Assembly (NCBI GenBank): GCA_021734725.1
Contig: JAIPIM010000086.1
Location: 1-12,955, forward strand
Origin: Minisyncoccota bacterium
GTDB lineage: Bacteria; Verrucomicrobiota; Lentisphaeria; Oligosphaerales; MVZH01
DNA: 12,955 nucleotides
Direction: 5' to 3'
This document shows positions 7,332 to 12,955 of the stretch, piece by piece. Within the stretch, counting starts at the first letter, position 1; each line of letters starts with the position of its first letter. The notes under the pieces are model-generated. The model had not been told where the DNA came from. It searched no databases and saw nothing but the letters and a program-made list of their open reading frames with translations. A program made the translations under genes and the position numbers.

Positions 7332-7937
7332 ATGACAGCCGCCAAAGAAAACACGAATACCAGTCGTCCGGCTCGTGTACATCGTCACACGCTAGTGGAA
7401 ATGAATGTGTCGGTGTTTACCGGACGTCGTGATGCGGCCCACGAGCGCGTGATCGACGTATTGCGGCGTGAAATGCTGGCCAGCAGCAAGGAATTACGCG
7501 AGAAGCTCTATTCATTTTGCGGGCGGCTGTTGGAGGAAGCCATCGAGTCGACGCAGCGGTCGCAGATCGAAGCGGATTCGCCGGTGCTTCATTATTTAAC
7601 CTTGTTGCGGGACACGATTGGCGCCAGCCAGGCGTTGGTTCGACATGAAATGACGCTCGTGCGCGAGAGTGAAGAATTTTCAAATATGCTTAACCAATAC
7701 GTGGTTACACAATTGCAAACTGCCAATAACGTATTCAGTGACAGTGAAATGAATATATTGGACTGCATTGAGGATTTGCTCAAGTTTGGTGAGCCGATAT
7801 TGGCTCGCGATACCGAAGAAAGACTTGCACATTTTAACGAGGACGATAAAGCACGATACAACCTCGCTCTCAAAGAATATCGATCTCACTACGCACAGCA
7901 AAACAGAGCCATTGACGGAACGCACGCAGTGTCCTGA
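7332..7937 (+). CDS. Helical protein of unknown function
   Basis: I do not recognise this 201-aa protein. It has no signal peptide or membrane segment. After about 30 residues that look flexible, it is predicted by eye to be almost wholly alpha-helical, with long charged amphipathic stretches (about 33-80, 88-150, 158-190). The second half has lower GC than its neighbours. ATG 7332 has no good Shine-Dalgarno; instead TAAAAT (7320-7325), a near-consensus -10, lies 6 nt upstream, which would be consistent with a leaderless or very short leader transcript. It is preceded by 114 bp and a weak terminator-like repeat, so it likely starts a new transcription unit, perhaps including the next small gene 80 bp on. 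Confidence 0.75.
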   Translation: MTAAKENTNTSRPARVHRHTLVEMNVSVFTGRRDAAHERVIDVLRREMLASSKELREKLYSFCGRLLEEAIESTQRSQIEADSPVLHYLTLLRDTIGASQALVRHEMTLVRESEEFSNMLNQYVVTQLQTANNVFSDSEMNILDCIEDLLKFGEPILARDTEERLAHFNEDDKARYNLALKEYRSHYAQQNRAIDGTHAVS

Positions 7938-8017
7938 GGTTCAATACAATACACGGTTTTGCAGGTATTTGCTTTCTTGAAAGAGGGCTGATATGTGCCG
8001 GGTGAGGGGGGGATGAC

Positions 8018-8251
8018 ATGGCCCAGAACGATTCTGCCAGCGGCAGAACCAAATATCTTTATTGCCGGCGGTGTGGCCGGCGGACACTTCATCGCAGCAA
8101 TTTTTTTGCGGCAGGTCTGGTGTTGACAATTGTCACCTTGGGCCTGTTTATTCCTGTATGGTTGTTGGTTCACTACTTCTGCCCCCACTGGGTATGCGAT
8201 ATTTGCGGAACCACTCGCTGGGGGATCCGTACGCGCGCGAATCCATTCTGA
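8018..8251 (+). CDS. Small membrane protein with two CxxC pairs (zinc-ribbon-like)
   Basis: A 77-aa protein with CRRC (16-19) and CDIC (60-63), each followed by Gly, flanking one hydrophobic segment (about 29-54). An extra Cys is at 55. The two CxxC pairs could bind one zinc only if both faces of the membrane segment meet, as in a hairpin that re-enters, so the hydrophobic part may be a tight helical hairpin instead of a single crossing. A strong purine run, GGTGAGGGGGGG (8001-8012), lies 5 nt before ATG 8018. Function unknown; small zinc-ribbon membrane proteins are common and poorly described. Confidence 0.7.
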   Translation: MAQNDSASGRTKYLYCRRCGRRTLHRSNFFAAGLVLTIVTLGLFIPVWLLVHYFCPHWVCDICGTTRWGIRTRANPF

Positions 8252-8354
8252 TGTATTCATCGATCTCAAAGGCGCAACGAAGCAGAGCACTGTAAGCTGT
8301 TGGTGTCTGGCATGTTGCCGTATGCTCTTTGAGTCTTCAAGCCAGTGCGGTGTG
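8252..8354. other. Convergent intergenic gap
   Basis: The 103 bp between two converging stop codons. Only minor inverted repeats are visible, such as GGCA/TGCC (8309-8312, 8316-8319). No T-run terminator is seen on either strand. Confidence 0.4.
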
Positions 8355-9119
8355 TTACGATTCAGAAGCCAGACGTCGCAGCTGTTTGCCTATCCTGAGG
8401 CGATCAACGAATACTTTGTCGAGCCCCTTCATGCGTTCGCGCACTGTCTCGACCGCAAATGGTTCGGACATTCCGAAGATCAGCACATTACCTGAGCGCT
8501 TGCCTGAAAGTTTGCGGATGTCGCGGAATACGGTCTCCATGGTCACGAGAAAACGCTGATATCGATCCCCCCTGCTGGACCATGTATTTGCTACGAGTAC
8601 ACCGCCTGGCGAGGTCATGCGGAAATATTGCCGCACTGCGGCGTCCGTGGTCAAGCCGCACGGCATTTCCGCGCCGAGATAGGCGTCGACGACCACGATG
8701 TCGTAATGCTTGCGGGTAGCGATCACATAGTCAACGGCATCCCCCATGATCAGATTCGTATGTAGGTCCTCTTCAAAGCCGAAATAGTCAGTGGCGACAC
8801 GGCATATCTCCGGGTCTATCTCCACTATATCAACAACCAAGTCAGGGTATGCCGCCCGGAACATGTTGGGGATGGCCCCTCCGCCCAGTCCGAGGACCAA
8901 TGCATGGTCCAGTGAACGACACAGCACGGTCGCGAGCAATGTGTTTTGGGCATACTCAAGAAGGGGAATTGCGGGGTCGTGTGTGGAAATTGCCGTCTGG
9001 CGAACGTTTTTCGGCGACCATAGCGTTACAATGTCATTATCCACGGTCACCGTGATGTTGTTGTATTGTGTTTTTGTCTGATGGACAATCATAGTTTTTG
9101 TTCGACGCCAGTTCTGCAT
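8355..9119 (-). CDS. Spermidine synthase-like (methyltransferase-fold) protein
   Basis: From ATG 9119 the product is 254 aa and has the Rossmann core shared by spermidine synthases: ALVLGLGGGAIP (73-84), IVEIDPEI (98-105), MGDA (125-128), DIVVVDAY (140-147) and SPGGVLVANTW (170-180). The usual GGGDG loop of true spermidine synthase is GGGAI here, so the aspartate is missing. The N-terminal beta domain is short. It is therefore better called spermidine synthase-like; the reaction is unknown. ATG 9119 has AGGG 11 nt upstream and a promoter-like pair just beyond (9144-9172); ATG 9092 is an alternative, and the open frame extends upstream to 9491 only because it runs opposite the glycosyltransferase gene. 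Confidence 0.82.
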   Translation of the reverse strand: MQNWRRTKTMIVHQTKTQYNNITVTVDNDIVTLWSPKNVRQTAISTHDPAIPLLEYAQNTLLATVLCRSLDHALVLGLGGGAIPNMFRAAYPDLVVDIVEIDPEICRVATDYFGFEEDLHTNLIMGDAVDYVIATRKHYDIVVVDAYLGAEMPCGLTTDAAVRQYFRMTSPGGVLVANTWSSRGDRYQRFLVTMETVFRDIRKLSGKRSGNVLIFGMSEPFAVETVRERMKGLDKVFVDRLRIGKQLRRLASES

Positions 9120-9143
9120 ATGGAAGTTTTCCCTGGCCCTTCT

Positions 9144-9172
9144 AATATAAGGTGGACTGCTTGCTTGTCCAA
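9144..9172 (-). promoter_or_regulatory. Candidate sigma70-type promoter for the spermidine synthase-like gene
   Basis: On the minus strand TTGGAC (9167-9172) and TATATT (9144-9149) are separated by exactly 17 bp. The -10 matches consensus at five of six positions and the -35 at three. The start point would be near 9137, giving a leader of about 18 nt that includes AGGG before ATG 9119. Confidence 0.45.
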
Positions 9173-9205
9173 ACAGTGTGCCACTGGAAGGAAGGTACGT
9201 CTGCC

Positions 9206-10564
9206 ATGACTGGACGGACTGATCGGAATCTGAGAAAATACCTTGAGCGATACGGCGATGTTCGCCCCATTGAGGGACCTGCGTTGATTGATCGAACGTT
9301 CTCCGCTGCTGTAGTAATTCCCGCATTGGCGGAGTCCCAACACCTTCGGGCAACCCTTGAGAGCTTGGCGGAAACATCCTCTCCTGACCGAAGCCGGACC
9401 GTGATAGTGGTGATTGTGAATAATTCCCTGCCCCCCGGCGAAAAAGAGGATCGTCACGGTTACATGCAGACGGTGGAGGACAATACCGCAACCCTTCGGC
9501 TGCTTAACGACTGTGCCGGTGAGCTTCCGCTGAATTTAGTGTGGATCGATGCCGCCACACCGGGGCGCGAATTACCCCCGGATACCGGTGTAGGCATGGC
9601 GCGTAAGATCGGTTGCGACTCCATTCTGTACGAGATCTACAGAGATCCACCCAGCTCAACGGCGGTACCCTGTGCCGATACTTTTTGCTTGGCGCATCTT
9701 GATGCGGACACACTCGTGGCCCCAAACTACCTTATGGTTCTTCAGCGCACGGTGACCAGCGGTTCGCGTACCAGTGCGGTGGTGCCCTTTGCACACCAGA
9801 AGCCCATCGATGCCGCACATCGTGAAGCTATCGCGGCCTATGAGCTGTATATGCGGTATTACGTGGAGGGTTTGGCCTATGCTCGCAGCCCGTACGCATT
9901 TCATACGCTGGGATCGGCAATGGCGTGCACTGCCCGGGCGTACGTCCAGGTGCGCGGTATCCCGCGTCGGCGCACAGCGGGTGAAGATTTTTATTTTCTC
10001 CAGAATTTAGCGAAGAATGGCAGCATCGTCACGGCATCGGAAACCACCGTCTATCCATCCGCACGTCTATCCGCCAGGGTTCCCTTCGGTACCGGACAGA
10101 ATGTGAGCATGCAGCTCAAGGGTGACCCGGAGGAGAAAACGGTCTATCACCCCGCCGTATTCGAAACCCTTCGACACATGCTGGAAACCGTGGCGTCACG
10201 ATCCGCCGAAGGGGCAGAAAGCATACTTGCCGCTCTCGCTGACCCGGCAGCGCGAGACTTCCTTGCGGAAGCGGGTTTCGTGACTGTCTGGCAGAAACTC
10301 GAGCGCCAGCATGCCCCGGAGAGGGTCCCCCTGACCGCCTTCTATCGCTGGTTCGACGGTTTGGCCACGCTGCGGCTTGTTCGCTATCTGACGCGCAGGG
10401 TGGTCCCGGAGATGCGCCTCCGGAACGCCTGGAAGATGCTCGGTGAAATGGCGGGGCTGCGTGTTCCGAACCCCGTCGGCATACCTTTGGACGAGCTCCT
10501 GGAGTGGTGCCGTCAACACCAGCGTAAAACACCGCCTCGCGGGTTATTCGCCGCCGTGGACTGA
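9206..10564 (+). CDS. Glycosyltransferase, family 2-like
   Basis: The 452-aa product has a GT-A layout: AAVVIPALAE (34-43) as the first strand, VIVVIVNNS (66-74), the metal-binding DxD as HLDADTLV (164-171), a GSAMACTA segment (236-243) and the acceptor-side ED motif GEDFYFL (259-265). The last 140 residues are helical and unrecognised. There is no membrane segment, so it is cytoplasmic or peripheral; donor and acceptor are unknown. ATG 9206 is favoured because GGAAGGAAGG (9186-9195) lies upstream; the frame is open from 9152. It is transcribed divergently from the spermidine synthase-like gene, 86 bp apart. Confidence 0.8.
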   Translation: MTGRTDRNLRKYLERYGDVRPIEGPALIDRTFSAAVVIPALAESQHLRATLESLAETSSPDRSRTVIVVIVNNSLPPGEKEDRHGYMQTVEDNTATLRLLNDCAGELPLNLVWIDAATPGRELPPDTGVGMARKIGCDSILYEIYRDPPSSTAVPCADTFCLAHLDADTLVAPNYLMVLQRTVTSGSRTSAVVPFAHQKPIDAAHREAIAAYELYMRYYVEGLAYARSPYAFHTLGSAMACTARAYVQVRGIPRRRTAGEDFYFLQNLAKNGSIVTASETTVYPSARLSARVPFGTGQNVSMQLKGDPEEKTVYHPAVFETLRHMLETVASRSAEGAESILAALADPAARDFLAEAGFVTVWQKLERQHAPERVPLTAFYRWFDGLATLRLVRYLTRRVVPEMRLRNAWKMLGEMAGLRVPNPVGIPLDELLEWCRQHQRKTPPRGLFAAVD

Positions 10565-10669
10565 AAAACCCGAAAAATCAGCCCTTGCATTTCTTGCATG
10601 CTCCAGTCTGTATGCTACTATATAACAGTGTCATGAATTGAAGAGCCCTTTACTCTGGAGTACCTCAGT
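10565..10669 (+). promoter_or_regulatory. Upstream region of the ERCC4 nuclease gene, candidate promoter
   Basis: A direct repeat of TTGCAT (10585-10590, 10594-10599) is followed by an AT-rich block. TTGCAT (10594-10599) with TACTAT (10616-10621), 16 bp apart, is the best -35/-10 reading; TATATA at 10619-10624 is an alternative -10. GGAG (10657-10660) stands 9 nt before the ATG. No terminator for the glycosyltransferase gene is obvious here. Confidence 0.35.
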
Positions 10670-11320
10670 ATGACAACCATTAGCGTCGACGACAGGGAAC
10701 AAACCACCGTCCTCCGCCAAGTCCTGATGGGAAAATACCGCTACACCATTAATACCTGCCGTCTCGAACTGGGCGATTACCACCTGCCCGGCGGCACGCT
10801 TCTGGAGCGAAAAACACTCCACGACTTCTGCCTGTCTATCATTGATGGCCGGCTCTTCAGCCAAGCTTACCGTCTGGTCACCTCTGACGAATTGAGCATC
10901 CTGGTGCTGGAAGGTACGCCAATAGGCAAACTGCCCGTCTCGAACAGGGCTTTTCGCGGTGCCCTGGTGTCACTTGCCCAGACGTATCGCCTCCCTGTTC
11001 TGCGAACATTGAACGAATGCGATACCGCTTGGTGCATTGACCGTCTGGTACGGCAAAAGGAAGTGCTGGGGACAAAGCGCGGACCGGCCGTGTCCGGCAA
11101 CGCCAGACGCCCCCTCACGCGACGCCTTCACGTGCTGCGTGCATTGCCGGGCATTGGCCCACGACTCGCGGGAAACCTGTTCGACCATTTCGGCTCCGTC
11201 AGCAGCGTGGCTAATGCAACCCCCCTTGACTTGGCGCAAACCCCCGGCATCGGCGCTGAACGAGCAAGTGTCATCTACGATACCCTCCACGAGCAACCCG
11301 GAAAGTACGTCACGTCATAG
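10670..11320 (+). CDS. Stand-alone XPF/ERCC4-type nuclease with helix-hairpin-helix domain
   Basis: The 216-aa product should be a structure-specific DNA endonuclease. The nuclease domain has DDRE (7-10), LGDY (34-37), the catalytic ERKxxxDF as ERKTLHDF (46-53), then SIIDGRLFSQAYRL (56-69), the arrangement of XPF, Mus81 and archaeal XPF. A linker (about 130-150) joins a C-terminal tandem helix-hairpin-helix: LPGIGPRLAGNLFDHFG (159-175) and TPGIGAERAS (191-200). There is no helicase domain, so it is like the short archaeal XPF form. In archaea and eukaryotes such proteins act as dimers on branched DNA. The family is sporadic in bacteria, so transfer is possible, though codon use looks like that of its neighbours. 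ATG 10670 is preceded by GGAG at 9 nt. Confidence 0.88.
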   Translation: MTTISVDDREQTTVLRQVLMGKYRYTINTCRLELGDYHLPGGTLLERKTLHDFCLSIIDGRLFSQAYRLVTSDELSILVLEGTPIGKLPVSNRAFRGALVSLAQTYRLPVLRTLNECDTAWCIDRLVRQKEVLGTKRGPAVSGNARRPLTRRLHVLRALPGIGPRLAGNLFDHFGSVSSVANATPLDLAQTPGIGAERASVIYDTLHEQPGKYVTS

Positions 11321-11327
11321 ACCTACC

Positions 11328-11361
11328 CCCCAAACGTGGGAGGCAGTTCCCCCGGCGACCG
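11328..11361 (+). repeat. REP-like repeat, copy 1
   Basis: A 34-bp unit starting CCCCAAACGTGGGAGGC and ending CCCGGCGACCG. It matches copy 2 (11382-11416) at all but two substitutions and one indel. It begins just 7 bp after the ERCC4 gene stop. GGGA and TCCC can pair around GGCAGT. Confidence 0.75.
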
Positions 11362-11381
11362 CTGTCCAACCTATATATCCA

Positions 11382-11432
11382 CCCCAAATGTGGGAGGCGG
11401 TTCCACCCGGCGACCGTGCACACCCCTCCCAC
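11382..11432 (+). repeat. REP-like repeat, copy 2, with outer inverted arms
   Basis: The 35-bp unit at 11382-11416 repeats copy 1 with its start 54 bp further on. In addition, GTGGGAGG (11390-11397) is matched by the perfect inverted arm CCTCCCAC (11425-11432), and CGGT (11398-11401) by ACCG (11413-11416) directly inside, so 11390-11432 can form a bulged hairpin. It lies between two converging genes (ERCC4 nuclease and sfsA) where a two-way terminator or a REP element would sit. No T run is seen. Confidence 0.7.
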
Positions 11433-11488
11433 GCCCTTGAAGCCGCTGTAAGCACAGTGCACCCAGTAGTCACGACACCCCACCAAAT

Positions 11489-12196
11489 TCAAACAACTCT
11501 CACCGCAACCCCCTCCGCCAGCCGAATACCTTGCGGCGACACATCCGCGCGATAAGCATACGCCTCCACCCCGGCAGCCAAAGCCTCCCGCAAAGCCGCC
11601 GCGTACCCGGGATCGATTTCATGCGCCGCACGAAACCCACAGCCATCGGACCGCTGAATAACGTACAGCATCACGGCACGATGCCCCTCCGCAACCATGC
11701 TGCTTAATTCGTCCAAATGCTTACGTCCGCGTATCGTAACTGCGTCTGGAAAACAATAACTGCCGTCCTCGCCCACCAGCGTCACATTCTTCACTTCCAC
11801 ATAGCACAACCGAGGGTCCCCTTCACGCGACAATAACAGATCAATACGGCTGTTTGTCCCGTAACGCACCTCCCGTCGTATCTCGTCGTACCCGGCAAGC
11901 TCTCCAACAACCCCGCGATGAATGCCCTCAAGCACCACCGCATTCGCTCGCAATGTATTGATCCCGATCCAGCACACACCATTGTGCACCAGCTCCCACG
12001 TGCATCGGTACTTTCGCTTGGGATTCTCACTCGTGGTGAGCAACACCCGCCAACCGGGTGTCTGACACGTCTTCATACTCCCCGAATTCGGACAATGCGC
12101 CGAGATCTGCCGCCCGTCGTCCAGCACAACGTCGGCAATGAATCGCTTGTACCGCCGCATCAGCCTGCCGTGAATAAGTGGACCGTGAAACTGCAT
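11489..12196 (-). CDS. sfsA: SfsA family protein (sugar fermentation stimulation protein homologue)
   Basis: SfsA proteins combine an OB-like N-terminal domain with a nuclease-like domain and bind DNA; the cellular role is poorly defined. The 235-aa product matches the family over its whole length: LIHGRLMRRYKRF (7-19), AHCPNSGSM (33-41), NPKRK (58-62), GYDEIRREVRYG (102-113), SRIDLLL (116-122), EVKNVTL (134-140) and FPDAVT (149-154). D119, E134 and K136 fit a PD-(D/E)xK-like active site. ATG 12196 is chosen because the protein then starts M-Q-F-H-G-P-L-I, as in typical SfsA proteins, with GAAGAGAG just upstream; the in-frame GTG at 12247 would add 17 residues of unlikely sequence. Confidence 0.93.
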   Translation of the reverse strand: MQFHGPLIHGRLMRRYKRFIADVVLDDGRQISAHCPNSGSMKTCQTPGWRVLLTTSENPKRKYRCTWELVHNGVCWIGINTLRANAVVLEGIHRGVVGELAGYDEIRREVRYGTNSRIDLLLSREGDPRLCYVEVKNVTLVGEDGSYCFPDAVTIRGRKHLDELSSMVAEGHRAVMLYVIQRSDGCGFRAAHEIDPGYAAALREALAAGVEAYAYRADVSPQGIRLAEGVAVRVV

Positions 12197-12306
12197 TACT
12201 CTCTTCGCTATGCGTTTTGACTTGCCCCCCTCCGCACGGTCTTCCACTGTGATACCTGCGCGGACAGTTTCAAGCCTAAGCCGTCATACTTCAGCTTTCC
12301 CACCGC

Positions 12307-12335
12307 TTGCAAAGCCAGCGCCCGAGAACTAAAGT
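12307..12335 (+). promoter_or_regulatory. Candidate promoter of tRNA-Arg
   Basis: TTGCAA (12307-12312) and TAAAGT (12330-12335) are 17 bp apart, each matching consensus at four of six positions. The start would fall near 12342, 18 nt before the tRNA 5' end. This is a moderate match supported by position. Confidence 0.35.
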
Positions 12336-12359
12336 ACTACCCTGTCTTGCCACGAACGT

Positions 12360-12436
12360 GCGCCCGTAGCTCAGCTGGATAGAGCGTCTGCCTCCGGAGC
12401 AGAAGGCCACAGGTTCGAATCCTGTCGGGCGTACCA
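12360..12436 (+). tRNA. tRNA-Arg (anticodon CCG)
   Basis: A complete cloverleaf. The acceptor arm GCGCCCG (12360-12366) pairs with CGGGCGT (12426-12432), with one G-U at the end. The D arm is GCTC/GAGC, and the anticodon stem is TCTGC/GCAGA. The loop CTCCGGA has anticodon CCG at 12394-12396, reading CGG. The T arm is ACAGG/CCTGT around TTCGAAT. Discriminator A (12433) and CCA (12434-12436) are encoded. No intron. The cognate codon CGG is used often in the genes of this window. Confidence 0.97.
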
Positions 12437-12470
12437 GCCTTTGCTTGGAGCGGAGCGAGAAGTGAAGGCT
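12436..12470 (+). repeat. Palindromic element directly after the tRNA
   Basis: AGCCTTTGCTT (12436-12446) pairs with AAGTGAAGGCT (12460-12470) as an 11-bp stem, including two T-G pairs, around a 13-nt purine-rich loop. The first base is the last A of the tRNA CCA. It has no T run. It could be a terminator-like or processing structure for the tRNA transcript, or a dispersed repeat. Confidence 0.6.
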
Positions 12471-12503
12471 GCCGCGCCGTAGTCCCGCGGACGAAGGCGG
12501 GCG
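12471..12503 (+). repeat. Second palindromic element after the tRNA
   Basis: CGCC (12475-12478) with GGCG (12496-12499) encloses TCC-CGC-GGA (12483-12491). An alternative pairing joins CCGCG (12472-12476) with CGCGG (12486-12490). AGGCTGCC, spanning the end of the previous hairpin (12466-12473), recurs at 12526-12533. The GAAGGC ending is shared with the preceding palindrome (12465-12469 and 12494-12498), so the two may be related units. Confidence 0.45.
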
Positions 12504-12855
12504 ATGTGTGCGCATTTCAAGCTCCAGGCTGCCTCTCGGCGTGCCGGCCACGAACAAACACCCCATACCTACCTATCACTGTGTAGTATCAACCTGCTGC
12601 GCAGTCAGACATCCCCGGAAGAAACCTGCATTGGCTGTTAAACTTCGTTAAGTAGAATCAGCCGCGTACATATGTACGTCTTTAGTGCGGAGTTCGTACC
12701 GCCGGAGCTTCAAGCGGCGTCGTCCTTCCGCGGCTGAAAGACAAACTTCACGGAAATGCACTGGGAGAAAAAGGATTCGGCAAGGCTATTTCCGGCGATT
12801 ATAGTAGGACTTAGCTGTTATAACCGTAGTCGCTGATAGTGGTAACGGTGCATTC
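12504..12855. other. Non-coding region between tRNA repeats and the next gene
   Basis: About 350 bp with no credible gene on either strand. The open frame on the minus strand over 12291-12566 is an antisense reading of the tRNA. The region contains the inverted-repeat element at 12658-12737, and an AT-rich block with TTATAA (12819-12824) about 32 bp before the final ORF, a possible -10 for that gene. Confidence 0.55.
12658..12737. repeat. 80-bp element bounded by 9-bp perfect inverted repeats
   Basis: TCAGCCGCG (12658-12666) and CGCGGCTGA (12729-12737) are perfect inverted ends. Inside lie a 12-bp perfect palindrome GTACATATGTAC (12666-12677) and two competing hairpins: GCGG/CCGC (12687-12690, 12699-12702) and CGCCG/CGGCG (12700-12704, 12715-12719), which share bases 12700-12702. 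It could be a small mobile or dispersed element (MITE-like), a structured RNA, or a leader for the downstream gene. No clear target-site duplication is seen at the edges. Confidence 0.5.
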
Positions 12856-12955
12856 ATGAAATACAATGGTGTCATAGAGCGCAAGCTGGATCTGATTGCC
12901 CAGCGCGTTTCGAAGCTGCGCAGTCGGAGCCCGTTGACGACTCAAGAACTCGAGA
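12856..12955 (+). CDS. Partial ORF, possible HepT-like (DUF86) protein N-terminus
   Basis: ATG 12856 opens 33 codons that continue past the window end. The visible part, M-K-Y-N-G-V-I-E-R-K-L-D-L-I then R-V-S-K-L-R-S, is amphipathic helix and resembles the start of HepT/DUF86 proteins, the HEPN-type RNase toxins usually paired with an MntA nucleotidyltransferase antitoxin. The diagnostic downstream RxxxxH-type motif lies outside the window, so the call is tentative. No nucleotidyltransferase gene lies upstream, so a partner would have to be downstream. The ribosome binding site is weak (GGTAACGGTG nearby). Confidence 0.42.
   Translation, partial: MKYNGVIERKLDLIAQRVSKLRSRSPLTTQELE

Noticed and set aside
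8130..8495. 121-codon plus-strand ORF across the convergent gap
   Set aside because: It overlaps the zinc-ribbon-like gene and the end of the spermidine synthase-like gene in other frames and has no recognisable features.
9120..9491. N-terminal extension of the spermidine synthase-like ORF on the minus strand
   Set aside because: The extra 124 codons run opposite the glycosyltransferase gene and show low-complexity, non-homologous sequence; a promoter and ATG at 9119 explain the gene.
11328..11432. CRISPR array
   Set aside because: Only two imperfect copies about 20 bp apart, with palindromic structure and no cas genes; REP-like elements fit better.
11037..11555. 172-codon plus-strand ORF with repeated T-W-E-A-V-P-P units
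   Set aside because: The apparent protein repeat is only the translation of the two REP-like DNA repeats, and its first half is a shadow of the ERCC4 nuclease gene.
12360..12436. tRNA 3' end as a phage or island attachment site
   Set aside because: No integrase gene and no second copy of the tRNA 3' end are visible in the window.
12291..12566. 91-codon minus-strand ORF over the tRNA
   Set aside because: It contains the well-known spurious peptide produced by reading a tRNA gene antisense (R-P-T-G-F-E-P-V-A) and covers the palindromes; it is not a protein gene.

Overview
The window looks like bacterial chromosome from a Gram-negative (lipid A-making) organism of moderate to fairly high GC. 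The LpxL-type acyltransferase implies an outer membrane. The eukaryote-like UAP1/AGX-type pyrophosphorylase and the many dispersed palindromes would fit the PVC group (Verrucomicrobiota, Kiritimatiellota, Lentisphaerota). That placement is inference; no rRNA or other phylogenetic marker is present.

Layout. (1) 3-1686 (+): thymidylate kinase (tmk) overlapping the DNA polymerase III delta' gene (holB), a replication pair. (2) 1687-2101: about 415 bp without a credible gene, holding two DnaA-box-like 9-mers and two hairpins, one of them a 79-bp nested inverted repeat just before the next gene. (3) 2102-7217 (+): a run of closely spaced genes: UAP1-like UDP-sugar pyrophosphorylase, a small unknown protein, possibly a 45-codon ORF, an LpxL/HtrB-type lipid A acyltransferase, a YejB-type ABC permease and a SAM-dependent methyltransferase that overlaps the permease stop by 4 bp. 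UDP-sugar activation and lipid A acylation both serve the cell envelope, so this may be an envelope cluster, but the permease has no visible partner subunits. (4) 7332-8251 (+): two unrecognised proteins, one helical, one a zinc-ribbon-like membrane protein. (5) 8355-10564: divergent pair, a spermidine-synthase-fold protein (-) and a family-2-like glycosyltransferase (+), sharing an 86-bp intergenic promoter region. (6) 10670-11320 (+): a compact stand-alone XPF/ERCC4-type nuclease with a helix-hairpin-helix tail, convergent with sfsA (-), separated by two REP-like repeats. (7) 12360-12436: tRNA-Arg(CCG) with encoded CCA, followed by about 420 bp of non-coding, palindrome-rich DNA and the first 33 codons of a possible HepT-like (DUF86) gene running off the window end.

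Most genes are recognisable housekeeping or envelope functions. I do not see a clear new multi-gene system. The items that most deserve a second look are the structured non-coding segments (1734-1764, 1989-2067, 11328-11432, 12436-12503, 12658-12737), the isolated yejB with its overlapping methyltransferase, and the free-standing bacterial ERCC4 nuclease.
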